Positions 1 through 8,407 of a stretch of 64,000 bases of DNA are shown piece after piece. Both the position numbers and the translations under genes were made by a program. The notes under the pieces are model-generated. The model ran no database searches. It was given only the letters and a program-made list of their open reading frames with translations, and was not told the DNA's origin. The stretch spans positions 1 to 64,000 of the forward strand of contig NZ_FTNW01000005.1 in the NCBI RefSeq assembly GCF_900156545.1, read 5' to 3'. Each line of letters opens with the position of its first letter. The first letter of the stretch is position 1. Source of the stretch: Aquipseudomonas alcaligenes. Its GTDB lineage: Bacteria; Pseudomonadota; Gammaproteobacteria; Pseudomonadales; Pseudomonadaceae.

Positions 1-110
1 TCCTCGTGGCCTTCCTGGAAGATGTTGCCGACCGAGTCCTCGGTGAAGGTGCCGGCGGTGATCAGGCCTTGCTTGGTGCCTTCGAGGGACAGGTACGCGG
101 GTGTTGGCAT
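1..110 (-). CDS. hcp: Hcp-family type VI secretion protein (5' end only)
   Basis: Only the first 36 codons are inside the window. They begin MPTPAYLSLEGTKQGLITAG and continue with a TFTEDSVGN motif, the hallmark N-terminus of the Hcp tube protein (Hcp2/Hcp3 type rather than the MAVDMFIK type). Hcp hexamers stack to form the inner tube of the type VI secretion system and are themselves exported. GGAGAG lies just upstream of the ATG. No other type VI gene is visible, and the gene reads out of the window, so it may be an orphan hcp or the edge of a cluster. Confidence 0.85.
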   Translation of the reverse strand, partial: MPTPAYLSLEGTKQGLITAGTFTEDSVGNIFQEGHE

Positions 111-402
111 GGTGCTCTCCTTTGCATTGAGACGAGGACCGGGAATGGTCCGGGCGGCTGACTCAGTACAAGGGCCGTGCCAGGGACGTGCAGCTCAGCA
201 GCGGCGCGGGCTCCGGGTGTGTTGCCCAAGGCCTGCCTGCCCGTCTGTGCGCTGGGTCACCAAAGCCTGCGCAACAACTGGCGCAGGGCTGTGCAGGGGC
301 TTGCGCAGAGGAGTGAAGGCCCGTGGGGCGGGCGCTGCGGGTAGTGTGACTGAGGCGGGTGTGCAAGGAGTTGCGCAGTGTCGGGCATGGGGGTGACAGG
401 CT

Positions 403-423
403 CCCGGATTGCATCCGGGCTAC
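403..423. repeat. REP-type palindrome, family GTAGCCCGGAT
   Basis: CCCGGATTGCATCCGGGC followed by TAC forms a short hairpin. The same unit recurs at 4347-4405, 24298-24348 and 45246-45305, always between genes. Confidence 0.75.
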
Positions 424-426
424 GGC

Positions 427-466
427 CCTCCCCTCTCCCCGGCCCTCTCCCATAAATGGGAGAGGG
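427..466. repeat. CCCTCTCCC/GGGAGAGGG palindrome
   Basis: CCCTCTCCC and GGGAGAGGG form a 9-bp stem around ATAAAT, close to the 3' end of zwf. It may also act as a transcript-end hairpin although no T run follows. Relatives occur at 4435, 8370, 36671, 42981, 45207 and 53781. Confidence 0.6.
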
Positions 467-478
467 GGCCGCTGGGGG

Positions 479-1924
479 CTAGTCTTCCCACTCGCGCCCG
501 GCCAGTTCCAGCAGGGTGTTGGCCTGTTCCGGGCCGTTGCGGCCGGCGGGGTAGGGGCGCGGGTCCTGGTAGTTGTCCTGCCAGCCCTTGAGGATGGGGT
601 CGATCCAGGCCCAGGCCGCCTCCACTTCGTCGCGGCGCATAAACAGCGTCGAATCGCCTTCGATCACGTCCAGCAGCAGGCGCTCGTAGGCATCCCAGCG
701 GCGTTTCTGCGGGAACACCTGGGCCAGGTTCAGGTCCAGCTCGATGGGGGTCAGCTGCATGCCCTTGCCCGGGCTCTTGCCCATCAGCTGCAGAGTGATG
801 CGTTCCTCCGGCTGCAGGCTGATGACCAGGCGGTTGGCCTGGCTGCCTTCGAACAGGCGGTGCGGCACCGGCTTGAACTGGATGACGATCTCCGAGCACT
901 TTTTCGCCATGCGCTTGCCGGTGCGCAGGTAGAAGGGCACGCCGGCCCAGCGCCAGTTGTCGATCTCGGCCTGAATGGCGACGAAGGTTTCGGTATCGCT
1001 GTCGTTGTCGACATGTTTCTCGAAGTAGTACGCCGGCACTTCCTGCCCGCCGATCTTCCCGGCGACGTACTGGCCGCGCACCGTCTTGTCGTGCACGTCG
1101 AGGCCGGCAATGGGTTTGAGCGCTTCGAGGATCTTCACCTTCTCGTTGCGCACCGACTCGGCGTCGAAGCGCACCGGCGCTTCCATGGCCACCAGGCAGA
1201 GCAGCTGCAGCAGGTGGTTCTGCACCATGTCGCGCATGGCGCCGGCCTTGTCGTAGTAGGCGCCGCGATTTTCCACGCCGAGCGTCTCGTTGACGCTGAT
1301 CTGTACGTGGTCGATGTGCCCGGCACGCCAGATCGGCTCGAACAGGGCATTGGCAAAGCGCAGTGCCATCAGGTTCTGCACCGTCTCCTTGCCCAAGTAG
1401 TGGTCGATGCGGAACACCTGCGGCTCGCTGAACACCGCGCCGATGGCGGCGTTGATCTCGCGGGCCGACTCCAGCGAGCGGCCGATCGGCTTCTCCAGCA
1501 CGATGCGCGTATCGCTGCCGGCCAGCCCGGCGATGGCCAGGTGTTCGGCGATGGCTTCGAACAGGTCCGGCGCGGTGGCCAGGTAGTAGATGCGCCCGCG
1601 GTCGCAGGCATGGGTGCCGAGGAACCGGGCCAGGCGGCCGAATTCGGCGCTCTGCGACAGGTCCATGGCCAGGTAGTCCAGGCGCGCGGCAAAGCTGGCC
1701 CAGGTGTCGTTGTCGAAGTCGCTGCGCGCTACCTGGGCGCGGCAGCGGCGTTCGGCCAGGGCCTGGTACTCGGCACGGTTCAGCACATTGCGGGCCGCGG
1801 CGAGGATGCGCATGTCGGTCGGCAGGCGGCCGTCGCGATGCAGGTGGTAGAGTGCCGGCAGCAGCTTGTGCAGGGCCAGGTCACCGGTGCCGCCGAATAC
1901 CAGCATGTCACAAGGGCTATTCAA
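479..1924 (-). CDS. zwf: Glucose-6-phosphate 1-dehydrogenase
   Basis: Oxidises glucose-6-phosphate to 6-phosphogluconolactone, feeding the Entner-Doudoroff route. The N-terminal dinucleotide fold motif FGGTGDLALHKLLPALY and the active-site motif RIDHYLGKE are intact. An ATG start at 1969 would have no ribosome binding site and would lie inside an operator palindrome. A TTG at 1924 has GGAGG at 1932-1936 with 7-base spacing, giving MNSPCDMLVFGG and 481 residues, so I chose that. It is the zwf form found divergent to an RpiR regulator (PA5439-like, from memory), not the hexR-zwf-pgl-eda copy; no pgl or eda gene is nearby. Confidence 0.9.
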   Translation of the reverse strand: MNSPCDMLVFGGTGDLALHKLLPALYHLHRDGRLPTDMRILAAARNVLNRAEYQALAERRCRAQVARSDFDNDTWASFAARLDYLAMDLSQSAEFGRLARFLGTHACDRGRIYYLATAPDLFEAIAEHLAIAGLAGSDTRIVLEKPIGRSLESAREINAAIGAVFSEPQVFRIDHYLGKETVQNLMALRFANALFEPIWRAGHIDHVQISVNETLGVENRGAYYDKAGAMRDMVQNHLLQLLCLVAMEAPVRFDAESVRNEKVKILEALKPIAGLDVHDKTVRGQYVAGKIGGQEVPAYYFEKHVDNDSDTETFVAIQAEIDNWRWAGVPFYLRTGKRMAKKCSEIVIQFKPVPHRLFEGSQANRLVISLQPEERITLQLMGKSPGKGMQLTPIELDLNLAQVFPQKRRWDAYERLLLDVIEGDSTLFMRRDEVEAAWAWIDPILKGWQDNYQDPRPYPAGRNGPEQANTLLELAGREWED

Positions 1925-1968
1925 CGGTAGGCCTCCGGCCGGGTTTGCCTGTGCGGTTCGGGCGCTCA

Positions 1969-1983
1969 TGTAGTATAACTACA
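1969..1983. promoter_or_regulatory. Operator for the RpiR-family regulator (RccR-type)
   Basis: TGTAGT-ATA-ACTACA is a perfect inverted repeat with 6-bp arms in the intergenic space between zwf (start 1924) and the divergent regulator gene (start 2070). HexR/RccR proteins bind TGTAGT-type palindromes, so this site probably controls zwf and possibly the regulator itself. Confidence 0.7.
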
Positions 1984-2069
1984 AGCACGCTACAGCCGAT
2001 CATAACAGGCTGGGCGAAACCGCCGCGAGCCGGCGCCTTGGTCATCGAGACGACAACAGAGCCCTGCCC

Positions 2070-2936
2070 GTGAATCTTCTGCAGCACATCGCCCAGTCCC
2101 GTCACCTGCTCCGCAAGTCCGAACTGAAGGTCGCCGATCACGTCCTGCAGGACCCGTCCGCGGTGATGCACAGTTCCATGGCCGACCTGGCCCAGGAAGT
2201 CGGCATCAGCGAGCCGACCATCGTGCGCTTCTGCCGTGCCATCGGCTGCAGCGGTTTCCAGGATCTCAAGCTGAAGCTGGCGCAGAGCCTGGCGGCCGGT
2301 GCCAGCTTCGGCCAGTTCGCCATCCACGAGGACGACTCGGTGGCGGACTTCAGCCTGAAGATCTTCGACACCACCCTGCACACCCTGATGGAGGTGCGCG
2401 AGCGCCTCGATCCGCAGGCCCTGCAGCGCGCCATCAATGCCATCGCCCATGCCCAGCGCATCGAGTTCTACGGCTTCGGCGCCTCTGGTGCGGTGGCCGC
2501 CGACGCCCAGCACAAGTTCTTCCGCCTGCTGCTGACCGCCGCGGCCTACTCCGACCCGCACATGCAGGCGATGAGCGCGGTGACCCTCAAGCCCACCGAC
2601 GTGGCCATCTGCATCTCCCAGTCCGGCCGCTCCAAGGACCTGCTGATCACCGCCAACCTGGTGCGCGAGTCCGGTGCCACGCTGATCACCCTGTGCCCGA
2701 GCCAGACCCCGCTGGCCGACCTGGCCACCGTCAACCTGGCCATCGACGTGCAGGAAGACACCGAGATCTACACGCCGCTGACCTCGCGCATCGCCCACCT
2801 GGTGGTGATCGACGTGCTGGCCATGGGCGTGGCCATGGCCCGTGGCCCGGACCTGGTCAATCACCTCAAGAGCGTCAAACGCAGCCTGCGTAGCCTGCGC
2901 CTGTCGCCCAAGTCGGTGCGCAGCGCCGAGGACTAG
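2070..2936 (+). CDS. rccR: RpiR-family transcriptional regulator RccR
   Basis: 288 residues. An N-terminal RpiR helix-turn-helix (about 1-80, including the motif ISEPTIVRFCRAIGCSGF) precedes a sugar-isomerase (SIS) domain (about 115-270, with FGFGASGAVAADAQHKFF-like features). The N-terminus MNLLQHIAQSR is that of the PA5438-type protein, described in Pseudomonas as RccR, a KDPG-responsive regulator of central carbon genes. It differs clearly from canonical HexR. Start is GTG at 2070. It is divergent from zwf, with a perfect TGTAGT/ACTACA palindrome between them. In relatives the next gene is a LysR regulator and the pyruvate carboxylase genes; here these are about 19 kb away. Confidence 0.85.
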   Translation: MNLLQHIAQSRHLLRKSELKVADHVLQDPSAVMHSSMADLAQEVGISEPTIVRFCRAIGCSGFQDLKLKLAQSLAAGASFGQFAIHEDDSVADFSLKIFDTTLHTLMEVRERLDPQALQRAINAIAHAQRIEFYGFGASGAVAADAQHKFFRLLLTAAAYSDPHMQAMSAVTLKPTDVAICISQSGRSKDLLITANLVRESGATLITLCPSQTPLADLATVNLAIDVQEDTEIYTPLTSRIAHLVVIDVLAMGVAMARGPDLVNHLKSVKRSLRSLRLSPKSVRSAED

Positions 2937-3023
2937 CGTCACGCAAGATTCATCGACGCGCCGCCAAAGCGTCACCCTCCTGCGCGCATGCTGGGTTCCC
3001 GTTATCGGACTAGGAGCCCCGCG

Positions 3024-3224
3024 ATGAGCCTGCATCACGCCGAACCCGTTCACGACAGCAAGACCCGCCGCAAACTGGAGGACCAGCGTCGCATGGCCTT
3101 CCGCCGCGCCATCGAGGAATACGCCGAGCAGCGCCGCCTGCAGCGCGAGCTCCACGACTATCCCGATCTGCTCCCCGCTGGCTTCCTGCTCGAACGCGCC
3201 GCGCCCGGTCGCCAGGCGGCCTGA
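3024..3224 (+). CDS. Small conserved hypothetical protein
   Basis: 66 residues starting MSLHHAEPVHDSKTRRKL. The ATG at 3024 has TAGGAGC 6 bases upstream and is preferred over an earlier in-frame ATG at 2988. The middle is strongly charged and helical (KTRRKLEDQRRMAFRRAIEE), with no signal peptide or membrane segment. It resembles short Pseudomonas proteins annotated as the PA3496 family, of unknown role. It stands alone between rccR and the hydroxyproline genes. Confidence 0.6.
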   Translation: MSLHHAEPVHDSKTRRKLEDQRRMAFRRAIEEYAEQRRLQRELHDYPDLLPAGFLLERAAPGRQAA

Positions 3225-3235
3225 GCCCTACCAGC

Positions 3236-3257
3236 GGTATGCCGAATTCGGCATGCC
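3236..3257. promoter_or_regulatory. Palindrome upstream of the lhpD-like gene
   Basis: GGTATGCCGAATTCGGCATGCC is a 22-bp inverted repeat with one imperfect pair, about 75 bp upstream of the dehydrogenase start at 3330. There is no T run, so it is more likely an operator than a terminator. Its half-site TATGCCGA reappears at 46983-46999 in front of a LysR gene. Confidence 0.4.
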
Positions 3258-3329
3258 GCGCGTGTAAAGCGATCAAGCCGCGGCGGCCGCGACGGGCCAC
3301 TGTAACGGGCAGACTGCCAGGAGCCCGTT

Positions 3330-4337
3330 ATGACCCGACTGACCCTTACCGAGGCCCATGAGCTGGCCGCCGCCATCCTGCGTCATGCCGGTTTCAGCGA
3401 GGCCTTCGCCCAGGCCATCGCCGCCACCGTGACCGCCGGCGAGCGCGACGGCTGCAAGTCGCACGGTCTGTGGCGCCTGCTCGGCATCGTGCACACGCTC
3501 AAGGCTGGCAAGGCGGTGGCCGATGCCGAGCCCGAGGTGATCGACCAGGCGCCGTCGCTGGTGCGGGTCGATGCCCATGGCGGCTTCTCCCAGTTGGCCT
3601 TCGCCGCCGGCCTGCCGCTGCTGGTGGACAAGGCCCGGCACAACGGCATCGCCGCCATGGCGATCAACCGCTGCGTGCACTTCTCCGCGCTGTGGGTGGA
3701 GATGGAGGCGCTGACCGAGCTGGGCCTGGTGGCGCTGGCCTGCAACCCGACCCAGGCCTACGTGGCGCCGGCCGGTGGCAGCCGCCCGCTGTTCGGCACC
3801 AACCCCGTCGCCTTCGGCTGGCCGCGCGCCGGTGGTCATCCCTTCGTTTTCGACTTCGCCACCAGCGCCATCGCCCGTGGCGAGATCGAGCTGCACCGTC
3901 GTTCCGGCGCGCCGCTGCCGCCGGGCTGGGGCGTCGACCGTCATGGCCAGCCGAGCAGCGAGGCCGCCGAGGTGCTCGACCACGGCGCCATGCTGACCTT
4001 CGGCGGGCACAAGGGTTCGGCCCTGTCGGCGATGATCGAGCTGATCGCCGGGCCGCTGATCGGCGATCTCACCAGCCTCGAATCCGGCGCCTTCGACGGC
4101 GGCGCCAACGCGCTGCCGTACCACGGCGAGCTGATCATCGCCCTCGATCCGCAGCGCTTCCTCGGCGCGCAGTCCGACCAGCACCTGGCTCGCGCCGAGG
4201 CGCTGTTCGAGGCGATCCAGAGCCAGGGCGCGCGGCTGCCGTCGCAGCGTCGCTATGAGGCGCGGGCGAAGAGCCTGGTCGAGGGCGTGGAGCTCGACGA
4301 CGGCCTGTACCGCGACCTGCAGGCGTTGCTGGCCTAG
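3330..4337 (+). CDS. lhpD: Delta1-pyrroline-2-carboxylate reductase (malate/L-lactate dehydrogenase family)
   Basis: 335 residues of the LDH2/MDH2 NAD(P)H-dependent oxidoreductase family. Family features include the KSHGLWRLLG segment near residue 45, the GTNPVAFGWPR motif near 155 and the GHKGSALSAMIELIAGPL stretch near 230. In hydroxyproline clusters this family reduces Delta1-pyrroline-2-carboxylate, formed by 3-hydroxyproline dehydratases, to L-proline, which fits the dehydratase at 10456-12225. CAGGAGCC precedes the ATG. It is transcribed opposite to the 4551-13069 operon; the two converge at 4340-4550. Function is inferred from family and context; other members act on malate, lactate or piperideine carboxylate. 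Confidence 0.75.
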   Translation: MTRLTLTEAHELAAAILRHAGFSEAFAQAIAATVTAGERDGCKSHGLWRLLGIVHTLKAGKAVADAEPEVIDQAPSLVRVDAHGGFSQLAFAAGLPLLVDKARHNGIAAMAINRCVHFSALWVEMEALTELGLVALACNPTQAYVAPAGGSRPLFGTNPVAFGWPRAGGHPFVFDFATSAIARGEIELHRRSGAPLPPGWGVDRHGQPSSEAAEVLDHGAMLTFGGHKGSALSAMIELIAGPLIGDLTSLESGAFDGGANALPYHGELIIALDPQRFLGAQSDQHLARAEALFEAIQSQGARLPSQRRYEARAKSLVEGVELDDGLYRDLQALLA

Positions 4338-4346
4338 GGCGTCGTC

Positions 4347-4405
4347 GTAGCCCGGATGAAATCCGGGAGGCAGGCGACTCCGCTCCCGGATGGCATCCGG
4401 GCTAC
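4347..4405. repeat. REPIN-like doublet of GTAGCCCGGAT palindromes
   Basis: Two REP units face each other, GTAGCCCGGATGAAATCCGGG and its inverted partner ending CCGGGCTAC, separated by about 20 bp. It sits between two convergent genes. Confidence 0.75.
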
Positions 4406-4434
4406 AGGTCGGGCAGCTTCGCGTCGCCCGAGAC

Positions 4435-4470
4435 ACCCTCACCCCGGCCCTCTCCCGGAGGGAGAGGGGG
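4435..4470. repeat. CCCTCTCCC/GGAGAGGG palindrome
   Basis: CCCTCACCCCGGCCCTCTCCC followed by GGAGGGAGAGGGGG, next to the REPIN doublet in the convergent gap. Confidence 0.6.
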
Positions 4471-4483
4471 CTTTCCCCTAGGT

Positions 4484-4510
4484 AAAAAAAGCCCCGGCGA
4501 ACCGGGGCTG
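4484..4510 (-). terminator. Rho-independent terminator of the leftward lhp operon
   Basis: Read leftward: AGCCCCGGTTCGCCGGGGCT followed by seven T residues, 40 bases past the stop of the semialdehyde dehydrogenase gene. Confidence 0.85.
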
Positions 4511-4550
4511 AGGGAGAGAAGCGCTGGTGGCTGAGTCGACACAAGGTATT

Positions 4551-6134
4551 TCAGGCCAGCGATTCCCGCGTGGTGATGCCGTCGACCAGCCGGGCCAGGC
4601 CCAGCGGGTTGGCGTTTTTCAGGGCGTCCGGCAACAGGGCGTCCGGGCAGTTCTGGTAGCACACCGGGCGCAGAAAGCGGTCGATGGCCAGGCTGCCGAC
4701 CGAGGTGCCGCGCGCATCCGAGGTGGCCGGGTAGGGGCCGCCGTGGGCCATCGCGTCGCACACTTCCACGCCGGTCGGATAACCGTTGAACAGTACCCGG
4801 CCGACCTTCTGCTCCAGCAGCGGCAGCAGGTCGCCGTGGGCTTCCAGATCGGCCGGCTCGGCGGTCAGGGTGGCGGTCAGCTGGCCGCGCAGGCCATGCA
4901 GGGCGCGGATCAGCTCGGCCTTGTCGGCCACTTCCACCACTACCGTCACCGGGCCGAACACCTCTTCCTGCAGCAGCTCGTCGCCTTCCAGCAGCAGTGC
5001 GACATCGGCCTGGAACAGCTGCGGGCGGGCCTGGCGGCCTTCCTGCGGCTGGCCGGCCAGGTGCTTCACGCCCGGGTGGGCGTGCAGCGCGGCCAGGCCG
5101 TGTTCGTAGCTGCTCAGGGTGCCGGCGTTGAGCATGGTCTGTGGCGGGCGCTGGCCGATCTCGGCGATCAGGTTGGCGACGAACAGGCTGAAGGCCGGCG
5201 AGGCGATGCCGATGACCAGGCCCGGGTTGGTGCAGAACTGGCCGCAGCCCTGCACCACCGAGTCGGCCAGTTCGCGGGCGATCTTCTCGCCACGCGCGGC
5301 GAGGGCGGCCGGCAGCATCAGCACCGGGTTGATCGAGCTCATCTCGGCGAACACCGGGATGGGCTGCGGGCGCGCGGCGGCCATGTCGCACAGGGCACGA
5401 CCGCCCTTCAGCGAGCCGGTGAAGCCGACCGCCTGGATCGCCGGATGCTTGACCAGCCACTCGCCGACCCCGCCGCCGTAGACCATGTTGAACACCCCGG
5501 CCGGCATGCCGGTCTGCTCGGCGGCGCGGATGATCGCCTGCGCCACCAGCTCGGCGGTGGCCATGTGGCCGCTGTGCGCCTTGAACACCACCGGGCAGCC
5601 GGCGGCCAGCGCCGCCGCGGTGTCACCGCCGGCGGTGGAGAAGGCCAGCGGGAAGTTGCTGGCGCCGAACACCGCCACCGGGCCGACGCCGGTGCGGTAC
5701 TGGCGCAGGTCCGGGCGCGGCAGTGGTTGGCGCTCGGGCAGGGCGCGGTCGATGCGCGCGCCGAGGAAGTCGCCGCGGCGCAGCACCCTGGCGAACAGGC
5801 GCATCTGCCCGCTGGTACGGCCGCGCTCGCCCTGGATGCGCGCGGCCGGCAGGGCGGTCTCGCGGCACACCAGCTGGACGAAGTCGTCGCCGAGTGCGTC
5901 GATCTGCTCGGCGATGGCGTCGAGGAACTGGGCGCGGCGCTCCGGGCTCAGGGCGCGGTAAGCCGGGTAGGTGGCCTCGGCAGCGCGGGCGGCGGCGTCC
6001 ACCTCGACCTCGGTGGCCTGGTGGAAGGCGTAGGGCAGCGTCTCGCCGGTGCTGGCGTCGAGGCTGTGCAGGATGACCTCGCCGGCGGCGCTGCGGGCGC
6101 CGGCGATGAAGTTGTGGCCGGTGATGGCGGGCAT
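4551..6134 (-). CDS. lhpG: Alpha-ketoglutaric semialdehyde dehydrogenase (aldehyde dehydrogenase family)
   Basis: 527 residues. Oxidises 2-oxoglutarate semialdehyde to 2-oxoglutarate, the last step of 4-hydroxyproline breakdown into the TCA cycle. Aldehyde dehydrogenase features are present: FGASNFPLAF near 155, VGFTGSLKGG near 245, catalytic glutamate in FAEMSSINP and nucleophile cysteine in GQFCTNPGL. Start at 6134 (MPAITGHNFIAG) is supported by AGGAG; an in-frame upstream ATG has no such site. It follows the deaminase gene that makes its substrate by 87 bp and ends in a terminator at 4484-4510. Confidence 0.88.
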   Translation of the reverse strand: MPAITGHNFIAGARSAAGEVILHSLDASTGETLPYAFHQATEVEVDAAARAAEATYPAYRALSPERRAQFLDAIAEQIDALGDDFVQLVCRETALPAARIQGERGRTSGQMRLFARVLRRGDFLGARIDRALPERQPLPRPDLRQYRTGVGPVAVFGASNFPLAFSTAGGDTAAALAAGCPVVFKAHSGHMATAELVAQAIIRAAEQTGMPAGVFNMVYGGGVGEWLVKHPAIQAVGFTGSLKGGRALCDMAAARPQPIPVFAEMSSINPVLMLPAALAARGEKIARELADSVVQGCGQFCTNPGLVIGIASPAFSLFVANLIAEIGQRPPQTMLNAGTLSSYEHGLAALHAHPGVKHLAGQPQEGRQARPQLFQADVALLLEGDELLQEEVFGPVTVVVEVADKAELIRALHGLRGQLTATLTAEPADLEAHGDLLPLLEQKVGRVLFNGYPTGVEVCDAMAHGGPYPATSDARGTSVGSLAIDRFLRPVCYQNCPDALLPDALKNANPLGLARLVDGITTRESLA

Positions 6135-6221
6135 GGTTAGCTCCTGTCGGGTGCCTGTGAGATCAGCGTTGCCATTGCGCATCGGCCGGATGCCCGGAAG
6201 CATCCGGCCACAGCATGGCGA

Positions 6222-7157
6222 TCAGGCGGCCGACCAGTTGGCGTACCACTGGCGGAACAGCTTGTACTGGGTCTCGGCGTAGTTGCGCTGGGCGTCGCTG
6301 AGTGCATCGCTGGGGTTGAAGTGCAGGCTGTATTCCGGGTCGCCGCCCAGCACCATCAGGTACTTGTAGTAGAGGACCAGGTCGCAGCCCTCGTCGAAGG
6401 ACGACAGCACGTTGAGCGCCTCGGACAGCTCCAGGGCGCGGCGGCGGGCGACGGCGTCGCCCTTGGCGGCCTGCTTGCTCAGCTCGACCAGCTGCAGCAC
6501 CTCGCGCGGCAGGACGTTGCCGATGCCGGTGATGGCGCCGGTCGCGCCGCAGTTGACGAAGCCATGCATCACCTGGGTATCGACGCCGGCCATGAGGATC
6601 ACCTGGTCATCCTGCGAGGTGATGTGCTCGGCGGCATAGCGCATGTCGGCGGCGCCGCCGAACTCCTTGAAGCCGATCAGGTTGGGGTACTGGCGGCGCA
6701 GCTTGAAGAACAGATCGGCGCGGGTGGCGAAGCCGTAGTACGGGCTGTTGTAGATCACTGCCGGCAGCTTCGGTGCCGCCTCGAGAATGGCGCCGAAGTG
6801 GGCTTCCTGGGCGGCCGGCGAAGCGCCGCGGGACAGCACGCGCGGGATGACCATCAGGCCGTGGGCGCCGACCTTGGCGGCGTGGGCGGCGTGGGACACC
6901 GCTTCGCGGCTGTTCACCGCACCGGTGCCGACGATGGTCGGGATGCCGGCGGCGACCAGGCGCGCCACCCCTTCCTGGCGCTCGGCCTCGGTGAGCAACG
7001 GCCAGTCGCCCATGGAGCCGCAGTAGACCACGGCGCTCATGCCGGCCTCGATCAGCTGCTTGCCCTTGCGCACCAGGGCGTCGAAGTCCGGCTTGCGCTC
7101 GGCGGTGCAGGGCGTCATCAGGGCGGGGATGGTACCGGTGAAGATGGTGCTGTTCAT
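6222..7157 (-). CDS. lhpC: Delta1-pyrroline-4-hydroxy-2-carboxylate deaminase (DapA superfamily)
   Basis: 311 residues of the dihydrodipicolinate synthase / N-acetylneuraminate lyase family. The Schiff-base lysine is in GFKEFGG, the tyrosine motif is YNSPYYGF, and the N-terminal GTIPALMTPCT segment is typical. In hydroxyproline clusters this enzyme deaminates and dehydrates Delta1-pyrroline-4-hydroxy-2-carboxylate to 2-oxoglutarate semialdehyde. GGCGAC and AGGAGGC lie just before the ATG. It has its own promoter region with an operator-like palindrome at 7187-7200. Confidence 0.85.
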   Translation of the reverse strand: MNSTIFTGTIPALMTPCTAERKPDFDALVRKGKQLIEAGMSAVVYCGSMGDWPLLTEAERQEGVARLVAAGIPTIVGTGAVNSREAVSHAAHAAKVGAHGLMVIPRVLSRGASPAAQEAHFGAILEAAPKLPAVIYNSPYYGFATRADLFFKLRRQYPNLIGFKEFGGAADMRYAAEHITSQDDQVILMAGVDTQVMHGFVNCGATGAITGIGNVLPREVLQLVELSKQAAKGDAVARRRALELSEALNVLSSFDEGCDLVLYYKYLMVLGGDPEYSLHFNPSDALSDAQRNYAETQYKLFRQWYANWSAA

Positions 7158-7186
7158 GCTGTCGCCTCCTGGGCAGAGTTAGAGTA

Positions 7187-7200
7187 TTTCGTATACGGAA
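7187..7200. promoter_or_regulatory. Putative GntR operator upstream of lhpC
   Basis: TTTCGTATACGGAA contains the perfect 8-bp core CGTATACG (7190-7197), 30 bp upstream of the lhpC start. It matches the palindromes at 13121-13138 and 21714-21731, so one regulator probably binds all three. Confidence 0.65.
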
Positions 7201-7298
7201 GCAAGGAGGCGGTATCCGCCCTTGTTTCCATGGCGTGGGCCTGGGCCCGGTTCAGTGCGCCGGCGCGGCGGCGGTTTTCAAATCTTTAAGAAACAGGG

Positions 7299-8336
7299 TC
7301 AGGGTTGCGGCTCGACCGGCCAGGTGTCCGAGAGGCGGTAGCCCTGCGGCCAGGGGTCGTCGGGGTCGAGCAGGTGCTGGTGGGTGCCGGTGATCCAGGC
7401 CCGGCCGGACAGGCAGGGGTGGATGGCCGGGCGCCCGGCGACTTCGGTGACGCCGGCGATGCGGCAGTGGAACTCGGAGCCGATGATCGAGCGGCCGACG
7501 AAGCGTTCGCCATCCTGCATCTGGCCCTTGGCGTGCAGTACCGCCATGCGCGCCGAGCAGCCGGTACCGCAGGGCGAGCGGTCGATCTTGCCGGGGCGGA
7601 TCACCACCGCGTTGGCGGCGGTCAGCACGCCATCGATGCGTTCCAGCGGCGCGGCGATCTGGCAGAAGGAGATGTGGTCCCAGTCCTTGTTCAGCGGATG
7701 GACGAAACCGAGCTGCTCGTTGGCCGCGCGGGTGATCTTCAGGCCCGTGGCGACCAGGTCGGCGGCCTCGTCGGCGGTCAGGGCAAAGCCCAGGGTACGG
7801 GCATCGGCGATTACGAAGCTGTCGCCGCCGTAGGCGGTGTCGACCTTGAGGCTGCCGAGGCCCTCGACCTCGATCATGGCGTCCAGCCTGTCGGCGAAGG
7901 ACGGCACGTTCTTCACCTCGACGCGCTGTACCTTGCCGTCACGGCACTGGGCCACGGCCTCGATCAGGCCGCCCGGCGCTTCCAGCACCAGGCGCGTTTC
8001 CGGCTCGGTCATCGGCAGGATGCCGCTGTCGAGCAGCACGGTGGACACGCACAGCGAATTGGAGCCGGACATGGGCGGCGTGTCGGCCGGCTCCATGATG
8101 ATCCAGGCCATCTGCGCCCGAGGGTCCTTGGCCGGTACCAGCAGGTTGACGTGGCGGAACACGCCGCCGCGCGGCTCGTTCAGCACGAAGTTGCGCAGCT
8201 CCTGGTCGCGGGCGATCCAGCGCGACTGTTCCCACAGGGTGGTGCCCGGCGGCGGCGCGACGCCGCCGACGATGACGTCACCGACCTCGCCCTCGGCGTG
8301 GCAGCTGACCACATGGATGACCTTGCTCGAACGCAT
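7299..8336 (-). CDS. Proline racemase-superfamily protein with Ser/Cys catalytic pair (hydroxyproline epimerase-like)
   Basis: 345 residues of the proline racemase / hydroxyproline epimerase superfamily. The position of the first catalytic cysteine reads MSGSNSLC, so Ser90 replaces Cys. The second motif DRSPCGTG keeps Cys256. Classical 4-hydroxyproline epimerases carry Cys/Cys and trans-3-hydroxyproline dehydratases carry Cys/Thr. From memory, Ser/Cys members have been reported as 3- or 4-hydroxyproline epimerases. TACAGGAGAA precedes the ATG. It follows the ABC importer ATPase gene by 71 bp, across a palindromic repeat. It likely supplies a second epimerisation, perhaps of trans-3-hydroxy-L-proline; dehydratase activity is the alternative. 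Confidence 0.75.
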   Translation of the reverse strand: MRSSKVIHVVSCHAEGEVGDVIVGGVAPPPGTTLWEQSRWIARDQELRNFVLNEPRGGVFRHVNLLVPAKDPRAQMAWIIMEPADTPPMSGSNSLCVSTVLLDSGILPMTEPETRLVLEAPGGLIEAVAQCRDGKVQRVEVKNVPSFADRLDAMIEVEGLGSLKVDTAYGGDSFVIADARTLGFALTADEAADLVATGLKITRAANEQLGFVHPLNKDWDHISFCQIAAPLERIDGVLTAANAVVIRPGKIDRSPCGTGCSARMAVLHAKGQMQDGERFVGRSIIGSEFHCRIAGVTEVAGRPAIHPCLSGRAWITGTHQHLLDPDDPWPQGYRLSDTWPVEPQP

Positions 8337-8369
8337 GCGTTTCTCCTGTATTGCGAGGGGCCTGTAGTT

Positions 8370-8403
8370 CCCTCACCCCGGCCCTCTCCCTGAGGGAGAG
8401 GGA
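8370..8403. repeat. CCCTCTCCC/GGGAGAGGG palindrome inside the lhp operon
   Basis: CCCTCACCCCGGCCCTCTCCC-TGA-GGGAGAGGGA lies between the transporter ATPase gene and the epimerase-like gene. It may stabilise the upstream part of the transcript. Confidence 0.6.
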
Positions 8404-8407
8404 GTCG

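Larger units (their letters stand above)
111..478. other. Intergenic region between hcp and zwf, no gene seen
   Basis: No reading frame here has convincing coding character. The hcp promoter should lie in the left part. The right part holds two palindromic repeats (403-423 and 427-466), which separate the two genes whose ends and starts face each other here. Confidence 0.5.

Noticed and set aside
22..396. A 124-codon frame covering the hcp start and the following gap
   Set aside because: It overlaps the conserved Hcp N-terminus on the other strand and has no ribosome binding site or family likeness.
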